Of a DNA stretch of 64,000 bases, positions 31,030 to 40,126 are shown piece after piece. Source of the DNA: RGIG9379 sp031553005 (GTDB taxonomy: Bacteria; Bacteroidota; Bacteroidia; Bacteroidales; Paludibacteraceae); contig JAVBMA010000006.1 in the NCBI GenBank assembly GCA_031553005.1, positions 51,600 to 115,599 of the forward strand. Reading direction: 5' to 3'. The notes below the pieces were generated by a model that saw only the letters and a list, made by a program, of their open reading frames with translations, ran no database searches and was not told where the DNA came from. Each line of letters starts with the position of its first letter. Positions within the stretch are counted from its first letter, which is position 1. A program made the translations under genes and the position numbers.

Positions 31030-31478
31030 TTTGAGTTTGAAATCTATCTAATAAATAGGGTCATTCGGGAAAAACAAAAAATATAAGTTTTTTGTTTTTG
31101 ATAGTAATATTTAGAAAAGTTCATAGAATTTTCCTCTAATGATTTGAGTACTCAATTTGTTATTAAACTTCGCATCTTTGTGTAGGATTAAGCGCAAGTG
31201 CTTTTCTTTTTTAACGCAAAGACGCCAAGTCCGGAAAGACGCGAAGCTGTCTCTATATTATAGTTTTGACAAATATTTTGAACGTGTATTACTATATTAG
31301 ATTTTCCCGATTTTTCCATATTTATATACAAAACCGGGAAAATTCTTCGGGAAATAATAAGGTTACTATCTACTTGTTATTTATTTATTGAATGTCCCTA
31401 AATTATGTATTAAAAACAAGAGGCTATTCAAAATGAAAGCCCCTTGTTGTATTTTGAAATCTATCCTGACCGAATGGA
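31030..31478. other. Intergenic region between convergent rimO and pfkA
   Basis: The 449 bases hold no supportable gene. There are short hairpin words (AAGCGCAAGTGCTTTT near 31190), a fragment resembling an ACGCAAAGACGC repeat, and CCCGATTTTTCC with a distant GGGAAAATTCTTCGGGA. Its right end carries the pfkA terminator (31412-31450). Confidence 0.4.
31412..31450 (-). terminator. Intrinsic terminator of pfkA
   Basis: On the minus strand ACAAGGGGCT pairs with AGCCTCTTGT with a loop of about 14 bases, followed by TTTTTA. It lies about 30 bases past the pfkA stop codon. Confidence 0.7.
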
Positions 31479-32459
31479 TTATTTTGACAAAACCTTTAAA
31501 ATTTTCAATAAAGAATTGTCTATGCTTTTTTTCTTTTTTGTAGCATCTTTAAACGGTACGAAGACGACCTGGCCGCTTGATATTCCCATCATCACATTTC
31601 TTTGTTCATCCAACAGTGCATCAATAGCAGCAGCTCCCAGGCGGCTGGCTAATATACGGTCAAACGCCGATGGAGACCCACCTCTCTGTATATGTCCGAG
31701 GATTGTTACATGAGGATCATATTCCGGATGATCTTTTTTTAGCCGTTCGGCAATACCCAATGCTCCGCCGGTAACTTTACTTTCGGCAACGATAACAATA
31801 CTACTGTTTTTTGATTTGCGAAATCCGTTTTGAACCAGTTCTTCAACTTGGTCTACTTTGGTCTCTTTTTCAGGTATAATCGCATCTTCTGCTCCCGATG
31901 CCAGTCCCGATTCTAATGCTAATAATCCTGATTCCCTTCCCATTACCTCAATAAAGAACAACCGTTCGTGTGAGGTTGCCGTATCACGTATTTTGTCAAC
32001 CGCCTGAACAATTGTGTTCAATGCAGTATCGTAACCAATTGTATGGTCAGTCCCGTACAGGTCATTGTCAATGGTACAAGGAACACCTACAACAGGAAAG
32101 TCCCATTCGAGGCTGAATGCTTCGGCGCCTCTGAAAGTACCGTCTCCGCCAAGAACTACCAACGCATCTATTTTCTCGTCCTGAATGATCCTGTATGCTT
32201 TTTCCCTGCCTTCCGGAGTACGGAACTCTTCACTCCGCGAAGTTTTTATTATGGTTCCGCCTTGCTGGATGATATTACTGACGTCTTGTGTTTTAAACTC
32301 TTTGATCTCTTTTGCCATTAGGCCTTTGTATCCCCTGTATATAGCTTTTACCTGTATTCCCTTATCAATCGCGCTTCTGGTGACAGCACGGATAGCTGCA
32401 TTCATTCCCGGAGAGTCTCCGCCTGAGGTTAATACTCCAATACATTTGATCTGATACAT
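31479..32459 (-). CDS. pfkA: ATP-dependent 6-phosphofructokinase
   Basis: PfkA phosphorylates fructose 6-phosphate in glycolysis. The 326 residues carry LTSGGDSPGMNAAIRAVTR at the N-terminus, VLGGDGTFRGAE, the catalytic loop PCTIDNDLYGTDHTIGYDTA, EVMGRESG and HIQRGGSPSAFDRIL. A glycine at the position after GGDG indicates the ATP-dependent rather than pyrophosphate type. The ATG is preceded by an unusual run of 17 A residues (32480-32464). Confidence 0.97.
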   Translation of the reverse strand: MYQIKCIGVLTSGGDSPGMNAAIRAVTRSAIDKGIQVKAIYRGYKGLMAKEIKEFKTQDVSNIIQQGGTIIKTSRSEEFRTPEGREKAYRIIQDEKIDALVVLGGDGTFRGAEAFSLEWDFPVVGVPCTIDNDLYGTDHTIGYDTALNTIVQAVDKIRDTATSHERLFFIEVMGRESGLLALESGLASGAEDAIIPEKETKVDQVEELVQNGFRKSKNSSIVIVAESKVTGGALGIAERLKKDHPEYDPHVTILGHIQRGGSPSAFDRILASRLGAAAIDALLDEQRNVMMGISSGQVVFVPFKDATKKKKSIDNSLLKILKVLSK

Positions 32460-32463
32460 GACG

Positions 32464-32480
32464 TTTTTTTTTTTTTTTTT
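32464..32480 (-). repeat. Homopolymer run in the pfkA translation start region
   Basis: Seventeen consecutive A residues on the coding strand end four bases before the pfkA start codon. A-rich leaders favour initiation in Bacteroidota, but a pure run of this length is also prone to slippage. Confidence 0.8.
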
Positions 32481-32519
32481 GTTAAGTTGTTGTAACTAAG
32501 TGAATAACATGATATCACA

Positions 32520-33401
32520 TTAGTTGTTTATATTTTCTTTCAAAAGATAATCCTCGATATTTTTTTTGACTTCTTCCATCAGCCATTTGGGAGTGGATGT
32601 AGCACCACAGATTCCTACGGAATGAACTCCTTTGAGCAGTGAAAAATCAAGTTCTTCTAATTCCGAGATAAGATGGACATTGCTGTTAATCTTTTTACAC
32701 TCGTCGAATAATACTTTCCCATTTGAGCTCTTTCGTCCGCTTACGAAGAAAACAAGCTCATGTTGTGATACAAAATTAACGATTTTTGGAATCCGGTTGG
32801 CAACCTGCCTGCAAATTGTATCGTTATATTCAAAGATGTTTCTATCTACTATCTTTTTTTTAATTTCGCTTACAATCAGGTTAAATTCTTCTATCGATTT
32901 TGTTGTTTGAGAAAACAGTTTGATATTTTTATTGAAATTTATCTTATGTAAATCTTCTATGTTTTCAATTATTATAGCGTGCCCATCGGTTTGACCTACC
33001 AATCCGTTCACTTCGGCATGTCCTATTTTTCCGTATATGACAATTTGGGTGTGGTCAGGGTCGCTTTCCTCGTATGCTTTTTTTATGTTTCTCTGCAGAT
33101 TAAGCACTACCGGACAGGTTGCATCAATTATTTCTATATTGTTTTCTTTTGCTTTCCGGTAGGTGAGGGGTGGTTCTCCGTGTGCCCGAAGTAATACTTT
33201 TTTGCCTCGGAGCCTGTAAAATTTATCGTGATCTATTGTGATAAGCCCTTTTTGAGATAGGCGTTCTACTTCCATACTATTATGGACTATATCGCCAAGG
33301 CAATAGAGTTCCTGCCCGAGAGCCAACTCTTCTTCTGCTTTGCGTATGGCATTGACCACCCCAAAGCAGAATCCGGAATCCTGATCTATCTTTATGACCA
33401 T
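32520..33401 (-). CDS. ispH: 4-hydroxy-3-methylbut-2-enyl diphosphate reductase
   Basis: IspH performs the last step of the MEP isoprenoid pathway with a 4Fe-4S cluster. I choose the start at 33401 (MVIKIDQDSGFCFGVVNAIR), giving 293 residues; the longer frame overlaps cmk. The three cluster cysteines are visible in GFCFGV, DATCPVV and GICGATSTPKW, with H motifs in LRAHGEPP and IYGKIGHAEV. It follows cmk by eight bases, so the two are co-transcribed. Confidence 0.95.
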   Translation of the reverse strand: MVIKIDQDSGFCFGVVNAIRKAEEELALGQELYCLGDIVHNSMEVERLSQKGLITIDHDKFYRLRGKKVLLRAHGEPPLTYRKAKENNIEIIDATCPVVLNLQRNIKKAYEESDPDHTQIVIYGKIGHAEVNGLVGQTDGHAIIIENIEDLHKINFNKNIKLFSQTTKSIEEFNLIVSEIKKKIVDRNIFEYNDTICRQVANRIPKIVNFVSQHELVFFVSGRKSSNGKVLFDECKKINSNVHLISELEELDFSLLKGVHSVGICGATSTPKWLMEEVKKNIEDYLLKENINN

Positions 33402-33409
33402 AGGGATTT

Positions 33410-34099
33410 TTATTCGTTTATTTTCTTTTTGAATAAACCCAATAACCACTCTTTTTGTTCTTCCGGCGATAAGTGGCTATTATCTAATTCAATGGCATCA
33501 TCAGCTTTTCTTAAGGGACTTTCGGAGCGGTTTTGATCCATATAGTCCCTTTTTATTACGTTTTCCAGAATGGATTCGAAACTCTCTTCCTGTCCTTTCT
33601 GTTTTAATTCATCGTAACGTCTTTGCGCCCTTATTTCGGGCGAAGCGGTAACATATATTTTCAACTCTGCATCGGGAAAAACAACCGTGCCGATGTCTCT
33701 TCCGTCCATCACAATACCTTTATTTACGCTATATGCTTGTTGTTGGCTTACCATTGCTTTGCGTACAAATCCGATGGAGCTGACAATGCTTACCTGATTG
33801 GAAACAGCGAGTGAGCGGATTTTGTTTTCTACGTTCTCTCCGTTCAGGTAGGTTTCGCTTTTGCCTGTTTCCGGATTTACTTTGAATTCTATATGGATGT
33901 TTCCGATCTCTTTTTGGAGGGTGGTTTCGTCGACCTGATCGTTGTGAATCAGGTTGTTTTGTTGGCAATATAGTGTAACAGCCCTATACATGGCTCCACT
34001 GTCAACATAAGAATATCCTATCTCTTTGGCCAGTTCTTTCGCCATAGTGCTTTTTCCGGATGAAGAGAAGCCGTCTATTGCAATGACTATTTTTTTCAT
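33410..34099 (-). CDS. cmk: Cytidylate kinase
   Basis: Cmk phosphorylates CMP and dCMP. The protein of about 229 residues (start at 34099, MKKIVIAIDGFSSSGKSTMA) has the P-loop GFSSSGKST, the CMP-binding YVDSGAMYRAVTLY and MDGRDIGTVVFPDAELKIYV, and the lid ASPEIRAQRRYDELK. It is upstream of and coupled to ispH. Confidence 0.96.
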   Translation of the reverse strand: MKKIVIAIDGFSSSGKSTMAKELAKEIGYSYVDSGAMYRAVTLYCQQNNLIHNDQVDETTLQKEIGNIHIEFKVNPETGKSETYLNGENVENKIRSLAVSNQVSIVSSIGFVRKAMVSQQQAYSVNKGIVMDGRDIGTVVFPDAELKIYVTASPEIRAQRRYDELKQKGQEESFESILENVIKRDYMDQNRSESPLRKADDAIELDNSHLSPEEQKEWLLGLFKKKINE

Positions 34100-34260
34100 A
34101 TACATGAAACTTATATTTGATCCTGAAATCTTACAATGTTAATAATTTCAGGTGTGTTTTTGTTCTTAGCTGATCGATTAATGTTTTGAAAGACAATTCT
34201 TTGAGTATTTAATTGACTGGACTTCTGTATATCTGAATGTCTGTATATCTGAGCATCTTC

Positions 34261-35301
34261 TTACTTAAACGAATCAAGGGAAGTCGAAAGAGAGAGGCTG
34301 ATGGTATTTCCCGAAGCGGCATATTGGGCGTAAGCAGCTCCTAAGCTAAATTTATATACCCGTAGCCCGACTCCGAATGAAAAACCGTTTATCCCTTTTG
34401 TATCGTCCAGAGCAAATTCTTGGCTCCGGCGATGGTTGTAAGCCGCAGATATTTTAAAATTGTTGGAAGGGATAAACTCAACTCCGAATATCATATGACG
34501 GAGAAGCATATTTCCCCAACCGATACTATTATCCTCTTCTGTTGTTGATGATGTAATAGTGCTGCTTTGCGATGTTTCTTTGTAATAATTCAAATCCCAG
34601 TGGTTGAGGTTGACCAGAGTCAGGGAAAAGCGGAATGGGGCATGTGCCAGCCGTTTAGTAGCACCTAACTGAATATCCCAAGGTAAACTTTCCCTATGTT
34701 GCGAACCGTCTTCCGAATAGTAGCCTTTAAACTGTACGCCGACATTTTTTAATACCAGCCCGATTGAAAAATCGTGCTCGGGATCATAATAGTTTCCTCC
34801 CACATCTACTGCCAGCCCAAAACTGTGATATGTTTCGATATAAGAATATATGGGTTTCAGAGTAACTCCTGCCATGATGCTTTGGAACAGGCGCCGGGAA
34901 TAAGTCGCATTCAGGCTGAGATCTCCTGCCGAAAAGCTCCCGGTAGAGATTTCGTCTTCTGTGTAGCCTTCGAATGAGCCGAAGTTTATGTAATTCAGGC
35001 TAACCGACCAATGGCTTAGGCTGTCAATGTCTTGTGCATATGCGACGGAGCAGCAACCTACATTGTTGATATAGTTTATATAGTTTACCGAAATGTTTTT
35101 GTTAACAGTGCTTGAGAGTAACGCGGGGTTTTGATAGACTAGATTTACATCTTTGTTTTGCAGGGAAACATTTGTACCTCCGAGGGCTGCTACTTCTGCC
35201 GAATTGGGTAAATTCAAAAATTTATAGACAGTTTCGTCTGAGCCACAAAATCCTGATATGGAAAAACATAAGAGAAGTATGGTGATCAGAAATGATTTCA
35301 T
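34261..35301 (-). CDS. porQ: Type IX secretion system protein PorQ-like
   Basis: The start at 35301 gives a signal peptide (MKSFLITILLLCFSISGFCG) and 346 residues of beta-barrel sequence. Signature segments are KFLNLPNSAEVAALGGTNVS, LVYQNPALL, and repeated amphipathic strands ending SLSLSTSL. This fits PorQ, an outer-membrane accessory of the type IX system that works with PorZ/PorU at the attachment complex. A cargo with a sorting tail is encoded at 51579-53477. Confidence 0.88.
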   Translation of the reverse strand: MKSFLITILLLCFSISGFCGSDETVYKFLNLPNSAEVAALGGTNVSLQNKDVNLVYQNPALLSSTVNKNISVNYINYINNVGCCSVAYAQDIDSLSHWSVSLNYINFGSFEGYTEDEISTGSFSAGDLSLNATYSRRLFQSIMAGVTLKPIYSYIETYHSFGLAVDVGGNYYDPEHDFSIGLVLKNVGVQFKGYYSEDGSQHRESLPWDIQLGATKRLAHAPFRFSLTLVNLNHWDLNYYKETSQSSTITSSTTEEDNSIGWGNMLLRHMIFGVEFIPSNNFKISAAYNHRRSQEFALDDTKGINGFSFGVGLRVYKFSLGAAYAQYAASGNTISLSLSTSLDSFK

Positions 35302-35458
35302 GCGAGTTTGTTTATAATTTAATTCTGGACCGGACATTCAAAATAAAAATAAGCCGTTAATTGAATCGAAAAGACCGGAGATTAAACTCTTTTACAGATT
35401 ATCCAATTTTATTCCAAATATATATCTTTTAGATTAAAATAACGTCGATTTTACTGTT

Positions 35459-36064
35459 CTATTGTGTATTTTTTACACTTGATTTTGAAGAATCCAATTG
35501 CCTTAGGATAGTCCGTAATTGGGGAATAATAGCTTGCCGGTTGTCATTTACCAGGGTGAAATCCGAAAGTTTAACTTTTTCTTCGTCCGGGAACTGGTTT
35601 TTTATGCGGCTTATTATTTGCTCTTCGCTTGCATTATCACGCATTTTGGCGCGTTCTATCCGCGTTTTTACAGGAGCAAAGACCGTAATGACATGATCAA
35701 GGAAACGATTCATTCCGCTTTCAAAAATAATAGCCGATTCACACGCTATCATCTCTGTTTTTTGCTTTTTGCTCCAATTGTTGAAATCGTCAAATACGGC
35801 AGGATGAATAATTGCGTTTGTCTTGGAAAGCAAGTCGGGGTTATTGAATATGAGTGACGCCATTAGGGCTTTATTCAATTCATCGCCCGAAAAAATATGG
35901 TCGCCCAGTAGTTCTTTTAATTTTTTCTGAACAGACAGATCGGTTTTTAATATGTTTTTGGATGCATCATCAGCATTGTAGACCGGAATGTTCATGATCT
36001 TCATTAGTTCGGAAACAACGGATTTCCCGCTTCCTATACCACCTGTGATTCCTATTCTTACCAT
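35459..36064 (-). CDS. coaE: Dephospho-CoA kinase
   Basis: CoaE completes coenzyme A by phosphorylating dephospho-CoA. The 201 residues start IGITGGIGSGKSVVSELM (P-loop), followed by YNADDASKNIL and the helical lid. It lies nine bases after the YbbR-like gene and ends a run yajC-ybbR-coaE read in one direction. Confidence 0.95.
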   Translation of the reverse strand: MVRIGITGGIGSGKSVVSELMKIMNIPVYNADDASKNILKTDLSVQKKLKELLGDHIFSGDELNKALMASLIFNNPDLLSKTNAIIHPAVFDDFNNWSKKQKTEMIACESAIIFESGMNRFLDHVITVFAPVKTRIERAKMRDNASEEQIISRIKNQFPDEEKVKLSDFTLVNDNRQAIIPQLRTILRQLDSSKSSVKNTQ

Positions 36065-36073
36065 ACTTTTGAG

Positions 36074-37063
36074 TTAGTCTTTTTCCTCTATCAGGTAATC
36101 TACATATTTAGGATTGGCCTTTACGTTGAATATCTTCTCGGATTGCATTTTTATTTTAACCGGAAGTTTTTTCAAATTGTCTCCGGTCAAAGTTTCCTGG
36201 TAATCAACCGCTACAACGAAAGAAGAGGCATCTATCTTATCATACAGGCTTAATCCTAACTGGAAGCTTACGTTTACTACCGACGGAAAAATCCTGAGGA
36301 TATGATTTTGAGGAACATTTGTGATAACAACAGGTACTTCAACTATTTTTTCGGTATATGGTTCAGCCTTTATCGTTACGTTGACAGAGGGAGACGAGTA
36401 AGCTATGTCTTTCAGCTTTTTTAGTTTTACTGATTGCCGGACGGTGTCTTTCAAACCTGAAAGGATCAACGGTTCCGTATAGGCAAATCGCATGGTGTCC
36501 AGTATGTTTTCGGGAGCGTAGACTGTTGTTGTTTCGGGAGAAATTTCTATAGAGTCGGTGAGGGTATATTGTTGAGCCAGATCAATCTGTTGGTTCAGTT
36601 TGACCGGAAGCGTTTTCTTTTTTAGTTGTATAAACTTGAAACGCAGGGTTCCCGGACTTATTTTTACGATCTGGGTCGTTGCATTCAGTTGTTTTAATAT
36701 GGTAGGTTCCAGCTTTTTTGTATTAAACTCGGCTTTCCCTTTCTTAAGTTCTTCTATGTCGATGGAAATGGGTGAAAAGCGTTTTGTGGAACGGTAGTTC
36801 AGAAGAACATTGCCTCTGTCCGAAACTGTGACTTTCAGTTTTTCGGGCAGCTCTTCGGTTTGTACATAACCCAAGGGCAGGTTATCGTATGTTACAGGTA
36901 TCTGGATTACGGTTTCATATGTTTTCCTCATGGCGTGCAATCCCCACATAGCTGTGGATATTACGAGGAAAAACAAAAAGATAAAAAGATCCTTGCTGGT
37001 CAAGAATCTTTTTAAACGTTGCATTCTACGAAAAAAAACATCAATAATCTGTTCTTTTTTCAT
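36074..37063 (-). CDS. YbbR-like domain protein
   Basis: The protein of about 329 residues (start at 37063, MKKEQIIDVFFRRMQRLKRF) has one membrane segment at about 27-45, followed by an extracytoplasmic part. That part contains YbbR-type beta domains: IPVTYDNLPLGYVQTEELPE, then VYAPENILDTM and VVITNVPQNHILRIFPS. YbbR domains occur in regulators of cyclic-di-AMP synthesis and in unknown proteins. No adenylate cyclase is adjacent. It lies between yajC and coaE. Confidence 0.85.
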   Translation of the reverse strand: MKKEQIIDVFFRRMQRLKRFLTSKDLFIFLFFLVISTAMWGLHAMRKTYETVIQIPVTYDNLPLGYVQTEELPEKLKVTVSDRGNVLLNYRSTKRFSPISIDIEELKKGKAEFNTKKLEPTILKQLNATTQIVKISPGTLRFKFIQLKKKTLPVKLNQQIDLAQQYTLTDSIEISPETTTVYAPENILDTMRFAYTEPLILSGLKDTVRQSVKLKKLKDIAYSSPSVNVTIKAEPYTEKIVEVPVVITNVPQNHILRIFPSVVNVSFQLGLSLYDKIDASSFVVAVDYQETLTGDNLKKLPVKIKMQSEKIFNVKANPKYVDYLIEEKD

Positions 37064-37138
37064 ATCTAAGTATAGAGCTTTATTTAGAGTCGTACTTTTT
37101 ACATTGTACAACTCTTATTTGTTAACTTTCAACTCTTA

Positions 37139-37459
37139 TTATTTCGCTTGTTGCTGAGTATCGGCTGCAGTGGCAAAAACAGAACCTTTATCTACTTTGA
37201 TAATGATATTGTTGGCGATTTCCAGCATAACGTAATCTTCTTTCATCTCTTTGATCTTACCGTGGATTCCTCCCGAGGTAATGACCTGGTCTCCGTTTTG
37301 CAAAGCATCCCTGAATTTTTTGATCTCTTTCTGGCGTTTCATTTGCGGTCTGATCATGAAGAAATAAAAAACCACAAAGATCAGGACCATCATGATAATA
37401 CTTGAATATCCGCCGGCTCCGGTAGCTTCGCCTTGTAATAAAATTGTTTGTAAATTCAT
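37139..37459 (-). CDS. yajC: Preprotein translocase subunit YajC
   Basis: The 106-residue protein (start at 37459, MNLQTILLQGEATGAGGYSS) has a membrane helix IIMMVLIFVVFYFFMIRPQMKRQKE, then a soluble domain with GDQVITSGGIHGKIKEMKED, the YajC pattern. It assists the Sec translocon with SecDF. The longer frame from 37528 overlaps nusB and is not used. Confidence 0.95.
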   Translation of the reverse strand: MNLQTILLQGEATGAGGYSSIIMMVLIFVVFYFFMIRPQMKRQKEIKKFRDALQNGDQVITSGGIHGKIKEMKEDYVMLEIANNIIIKVDKGSVFATAADTQQQAK

Positions 37460-37499
37460 AATTCGAATAAATTTTGTTTTCTGTAAATACAAAAGTAAA

Positions 37500-38450
37500 C
37501 TATTTTGCGGTTGGCGTATAGTAGGCAACCTTAATAATTTTGTTATCTTTTCTTAATTTGTCGACAATCGAATCTAAAATACCATTGATGAAAACACTAC
37601 TTTTTGCCGTACTGTAATCTTTTGCTATTTCAATATATTCGTTCATCGAAACATTAACAGGTATAGACGGGAAAGAGTGTATTTCGGAGAGTGCCACTTG
37701 CATGATAATCATATCCATAAACGCAAGCCTGTCTACTTCCCAGTTTTTTGTATGTTCCCTGATCAGTTCTTTATACTCTTTTTCGTTGTATATCGAATTA
37801 CGCAAAAGTTCTTTTACAAACTCACGGTCTTCGTCATCTTTAAACATGGACAAAAGCGGCTGGTCACTCCCGTTGCCCTCTTCAAATTGCTTGATTGTTT
37901 TCATGGCAAAGCTCATCACTGTCTCCGTATCATCGTTCCAATAGATAGAGATCTCTTCCAGTTCCTTACCGAGGATTTCGCTTTCTGAAAATATTTTTTT
38001 GAAAATCATGCGCCATACCTCTTTATCATCCCGATAAGAGTTCTCTTTGTTTTGCATGTATTGGGAATATACTTCGGATGAGATGATCGCTTCATACAAC
38101 TCTTTGATTAGTTCACTATGCTGATCCCAAGATATATTTTGTTTCTCGGTATAAGCAAGCAACTCTTTGTTCGCTGCGAGTTGAGAGGCAAACCGGTTAT
38201 CTACAAACCGGGTGCTTGGATTTTTATCCTCAAAGGTTGCCGTCAACATCTGTTTCTTTTTGTTGATTCTCTCTTCGGCATAAGAGGTCAAAGTAACAAT
38301 GAGGAGCAATAAATAAAAATACAAATCATACGCTTTTTCAATACTGAAGAATAACTCCTTTTCTGCTTTCTCAATGCTTTGCGTGTCACTCTTATAGTAA
38401 GAGTATAGGATTTGAACGGTTTTAATCCGGAGAAGAATACGGTTAATCAT
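37500..38450 (-). CDS. nusB: Transcription antitermination factor NusB (long form)
   Basis: NusB works with NusE on boxA RNA in antitermination at rRNA operons. The 316-residue length is about twice that of proteobacterial NusB but normal for Bacteroidota, where an N-terminal helical region of about 190 residues precedes the NusB fold. The C-terminal fold is visible from about 210: WEVDRLAFMDMIIMQVALSE, IPVNVSMNEYIEIAKDYST and KSSVFINGILDSIVDKL. It is directly upstream of yajC. Confidence 0.92.
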   Translation of the reverse strand: MINRILLRIKTVQILYSYYKSDTQSIEKAEKELFFSIEKAYDLYFYLLLLIVTLTSYAEERINKKKQMLTATFEDKNPSTRFVDNRFASQLAANKELLAYTEKQNISWDQHSELIKELYEAIISSEVYSQYMQNKENSYRDDKEVWRMIFKKIFSESEILGKELEEISIYWNDDTETVMSFAMKTIKQFEEGNGSDQPLLSMFKDDEDREFVKELLRNSIYNEKEYKELIREHTKNWEVDRLAFMDMIIMQVALSEIHSFPSIPVNVSMNEYIEIAKDYSTAKSSVFINGILDSIVDKLRKDNKIIKVAYYTPTAK

Positions 38451-38732
38451 TTAATCGACTTCAAAAATTTCACAAATTTAGCCTTTTTATCTAAAAAAAC
38501 ATAGAAAGTCTGAAAAAATAGAGCGGGTTTTCAAAAATATTAGAATATATTCTATAAAATGTAGAAAATCTCAGGAATACAATTTGCAATTTATTTGTGG
38601 TTCTTTTTTACATATTATTAAATTTAATGCATCAAAAATTTTGATTATTAAAATAAATTTTACATTTTTGGTGAATAGTAAACTAAATGTACATGGAATT
38701 TTCTATGTGTATGTAAAGAGGGGGGCAATGTT
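38451..38732. other. AT-rich divergent intergenic region
   Basis: The region lies between nusB and the DUF3276 gene. It is strongly AT-rich, with a near-consensus TACATTTTTGG near 38660 and a purine-rich GAGGGGGGC site about 10 bases before the ATG at 38733, an unusually strong Shine-Dalgarno for this genome. No gene seen. Confidence 0.4.
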
Positions 38733-39089
38733 ATGGAAGAAATGAAAAAGAAGTTTGATGAAGATAAAAGGGATCAGGAAATAGTCTATTCGAGAGCTAT
38801 TAAAGCCGGCAAAAGAATTTATTATTTGGATGTAAAAAGGAATAGGAAAGACGATTTGTTTTTAGCTATTACCGAGAGTAAAAAGAAAGTTACGGGCGAG
38901 GATGCCCAAGTATCTTTTGAAAAACATAAAATCTTTTTGTATAAAGAAGATTTTGCAAAGTTTAAAGAAGGGATTGATGACGTGATTGCATTTGTAAACA
39001 GGAATAGCAGCAATGAGGTCATGGATTCTGTGATAGTACAGGAACCGGACGAAAAAATAAGCGATAAGTTTAATATTGATTTCGGTTAA
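38733..39089 (+). CDS. DUF3276 / PUR-family nucleic-acid-binding protein
   Basis: The 118-residue protein contains the PUR-alpha-like repeat of DUF3276: SRAIKAGKRIYYLDVKRNRK, then FLAITESKKKV and KHKIFLYKEDFAKFKEGIDD. Family members bind single-stranded nucleic acid as dimers and are widespread in Bacteroidota and Borrelia. The acidic C-terminal tail is common in the family. It stands alone between two unrelated minus-strand genes, preceded by a strong ribosome-binding site. Confidence 0.9.
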   Translation: MEEMKKKFDEDKRDQEIVYSRAIKAGKRIYYLDVKRNRKDDLFLAITESKKKVTGEDAQVSFEKHKIFLYKEDFAKFKEGIDDVIAFVNRNSSNEVMDSVIVQEPDEKISDKFNIDFG

Positions 39090-39160
39090 ATAAGTTGAAA
39101 ATTGAAAGTTGAAAGGTTTGAGGTGATTTGAGAGGTAAGAGGGATAATTTTTTTTAGAGA

Positions 39161-39191
39161 TTTGCTTTTGCGGTTTCGTTTGGTATTTTTG
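39161..39191 (+). promoter_or_regulatory. Consensus promoter with no downstream gene
   Basis: TTTG at 39161-39164 and TATTTTTG at 39184-39191 are spaced by exactly 19 bases. The next plus-strand gene is more than 5 kb away, and a hairpin terminator follows within 25 bases. Confidence 0.6.
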
Positions 39192-39197
39192 TAGTTA

Positions 39198-39255
39198 TAA
39201 TAAAGAAGGTATAGAGGAGGAAGTAGTCGGTAAAGCCGGAGCTTTCTCCTTTTTA
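39198..39255 (+). ncRNA. Candidate small RNA of about 55-60 nt
   Basis: The stretch starts about seven bases after the -7 box. It contains the hairpin AGGAGGAAG/CTTTCTCCT (39215-39250, one G-U pair) with an inner CGG-TAAAG-CCG stem, and ends in TTTTT. The promoter, short body and terminator form a complete transcription unit without a reading frame. No known RNA family is recognised, and a chance arrangement is possible. Confidence 0.45.
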
Positions 39256-39355
39256 TATATTTGAATTTCGGTTTTTTCGGATGAAATGTAGAAAGAAGAG
39301 AAAAAAAATACTTATCTCAAAGCTTGGTTTAGTTTTTCTTTTTGTAATATGGGAA

Positions 39356-39994
39356 CTATAAAAATGAAATGATCTCTTCGGGTGTATCAGCTATTTTCCA
39401 AGGATTTTCTTTTAATAAATTTTCTTTAGACCTGAATCCCCAGGTTACCCCTATTGAGAGGATGCCTGCATTTTTAGCCGTTTGTATGTCGATGTCCGAA
39501 TCACCCACGTAAATGGTCTTTTCCGAATTCAATTCTTGCATCGCTGCAAAAATGCCGTCGGGAGAAGGCTTTTTTCTTATCTTTTCGCTTTCGCCTATTG
39601 CTACCTGTATATATGGTGAGAAAAATTCTTTGCAGAGGACTTTTACAGCAGGGTCGTATTTGTTGGATACAACTCCCATTTTTATATTGCGTTTTTGAAG
39701 CTCTTCCAGCAAGCCTATAATTCCATAGTAAGGCTTGGTCTTATTATTCATTTTTTGTTTATAATGCTTGTAGAAGAGTTTGAGGCAATGTTCGGATTCG
39801 TACATTCCCATCCCGTCAGGCAGAGCCCTTGAGATTAATAAGCGGACTCCGTTTCCCACAAATTGCTTAATTTCGGGCATGGAGCGTGAAGGATAGCCTG
39901 CTTCCCGAAGCGCAGCATTCACACTATCGGCAAGGTCTTCCAATGAATTGAGCAGTGTCCCGTCTAAGTCGAAAAGGACAGTATCATATTTCAT
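39356..39994 (-). CDS. HAD family phosphatase (phosphoglycolate phosphatase-like)
   Basis: The 212-residue enzyme has all HAD motifs: FDLDGTLLNSLEDLADSVNA (nucleophile aspartate), VVSNK, the lysine in EKIRKKPSPDGI and VGDSDIDIQTAKNAG. The helical cap between about 15 and 80 is of the C1 type seen in Gph and PpaX. Substrate is probably phosphoglycolate, but relatives differ and this cannot be fixed. Confidence 0.9.
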   Translation of the reverse strand: MKYDTVLFDLDGTLLNSLEDLADSVNAALREAGYPSRSMPEIKQFVGNGVRLLISRALPDGMGMYESEHCLKLFYKHYKQKMNNKTKPYYGIIGLLEELQKRNIKMGVVSNKYDPAVKVLCKEFFSPYIQVAIGESEKIRKKPSPDGIFAAMQELNSEKTIYVGDSDIDIQTAKNAGILSIGVTWGFRSKENLLKENPWKIADTPEEIISFL

Positions 39995-40126
39995 AAGGAT
40001 TCTTTTTTATCACGGAAGCACAAGGAATACAGAGAAATTACTATTGAATGATTTATTCTCCGGGCTTCCGGCACTCATTAATTTTTTCTTAATCCGGGTT
40101 TTTTAAACAGGAAAAAAGAATTCTTA

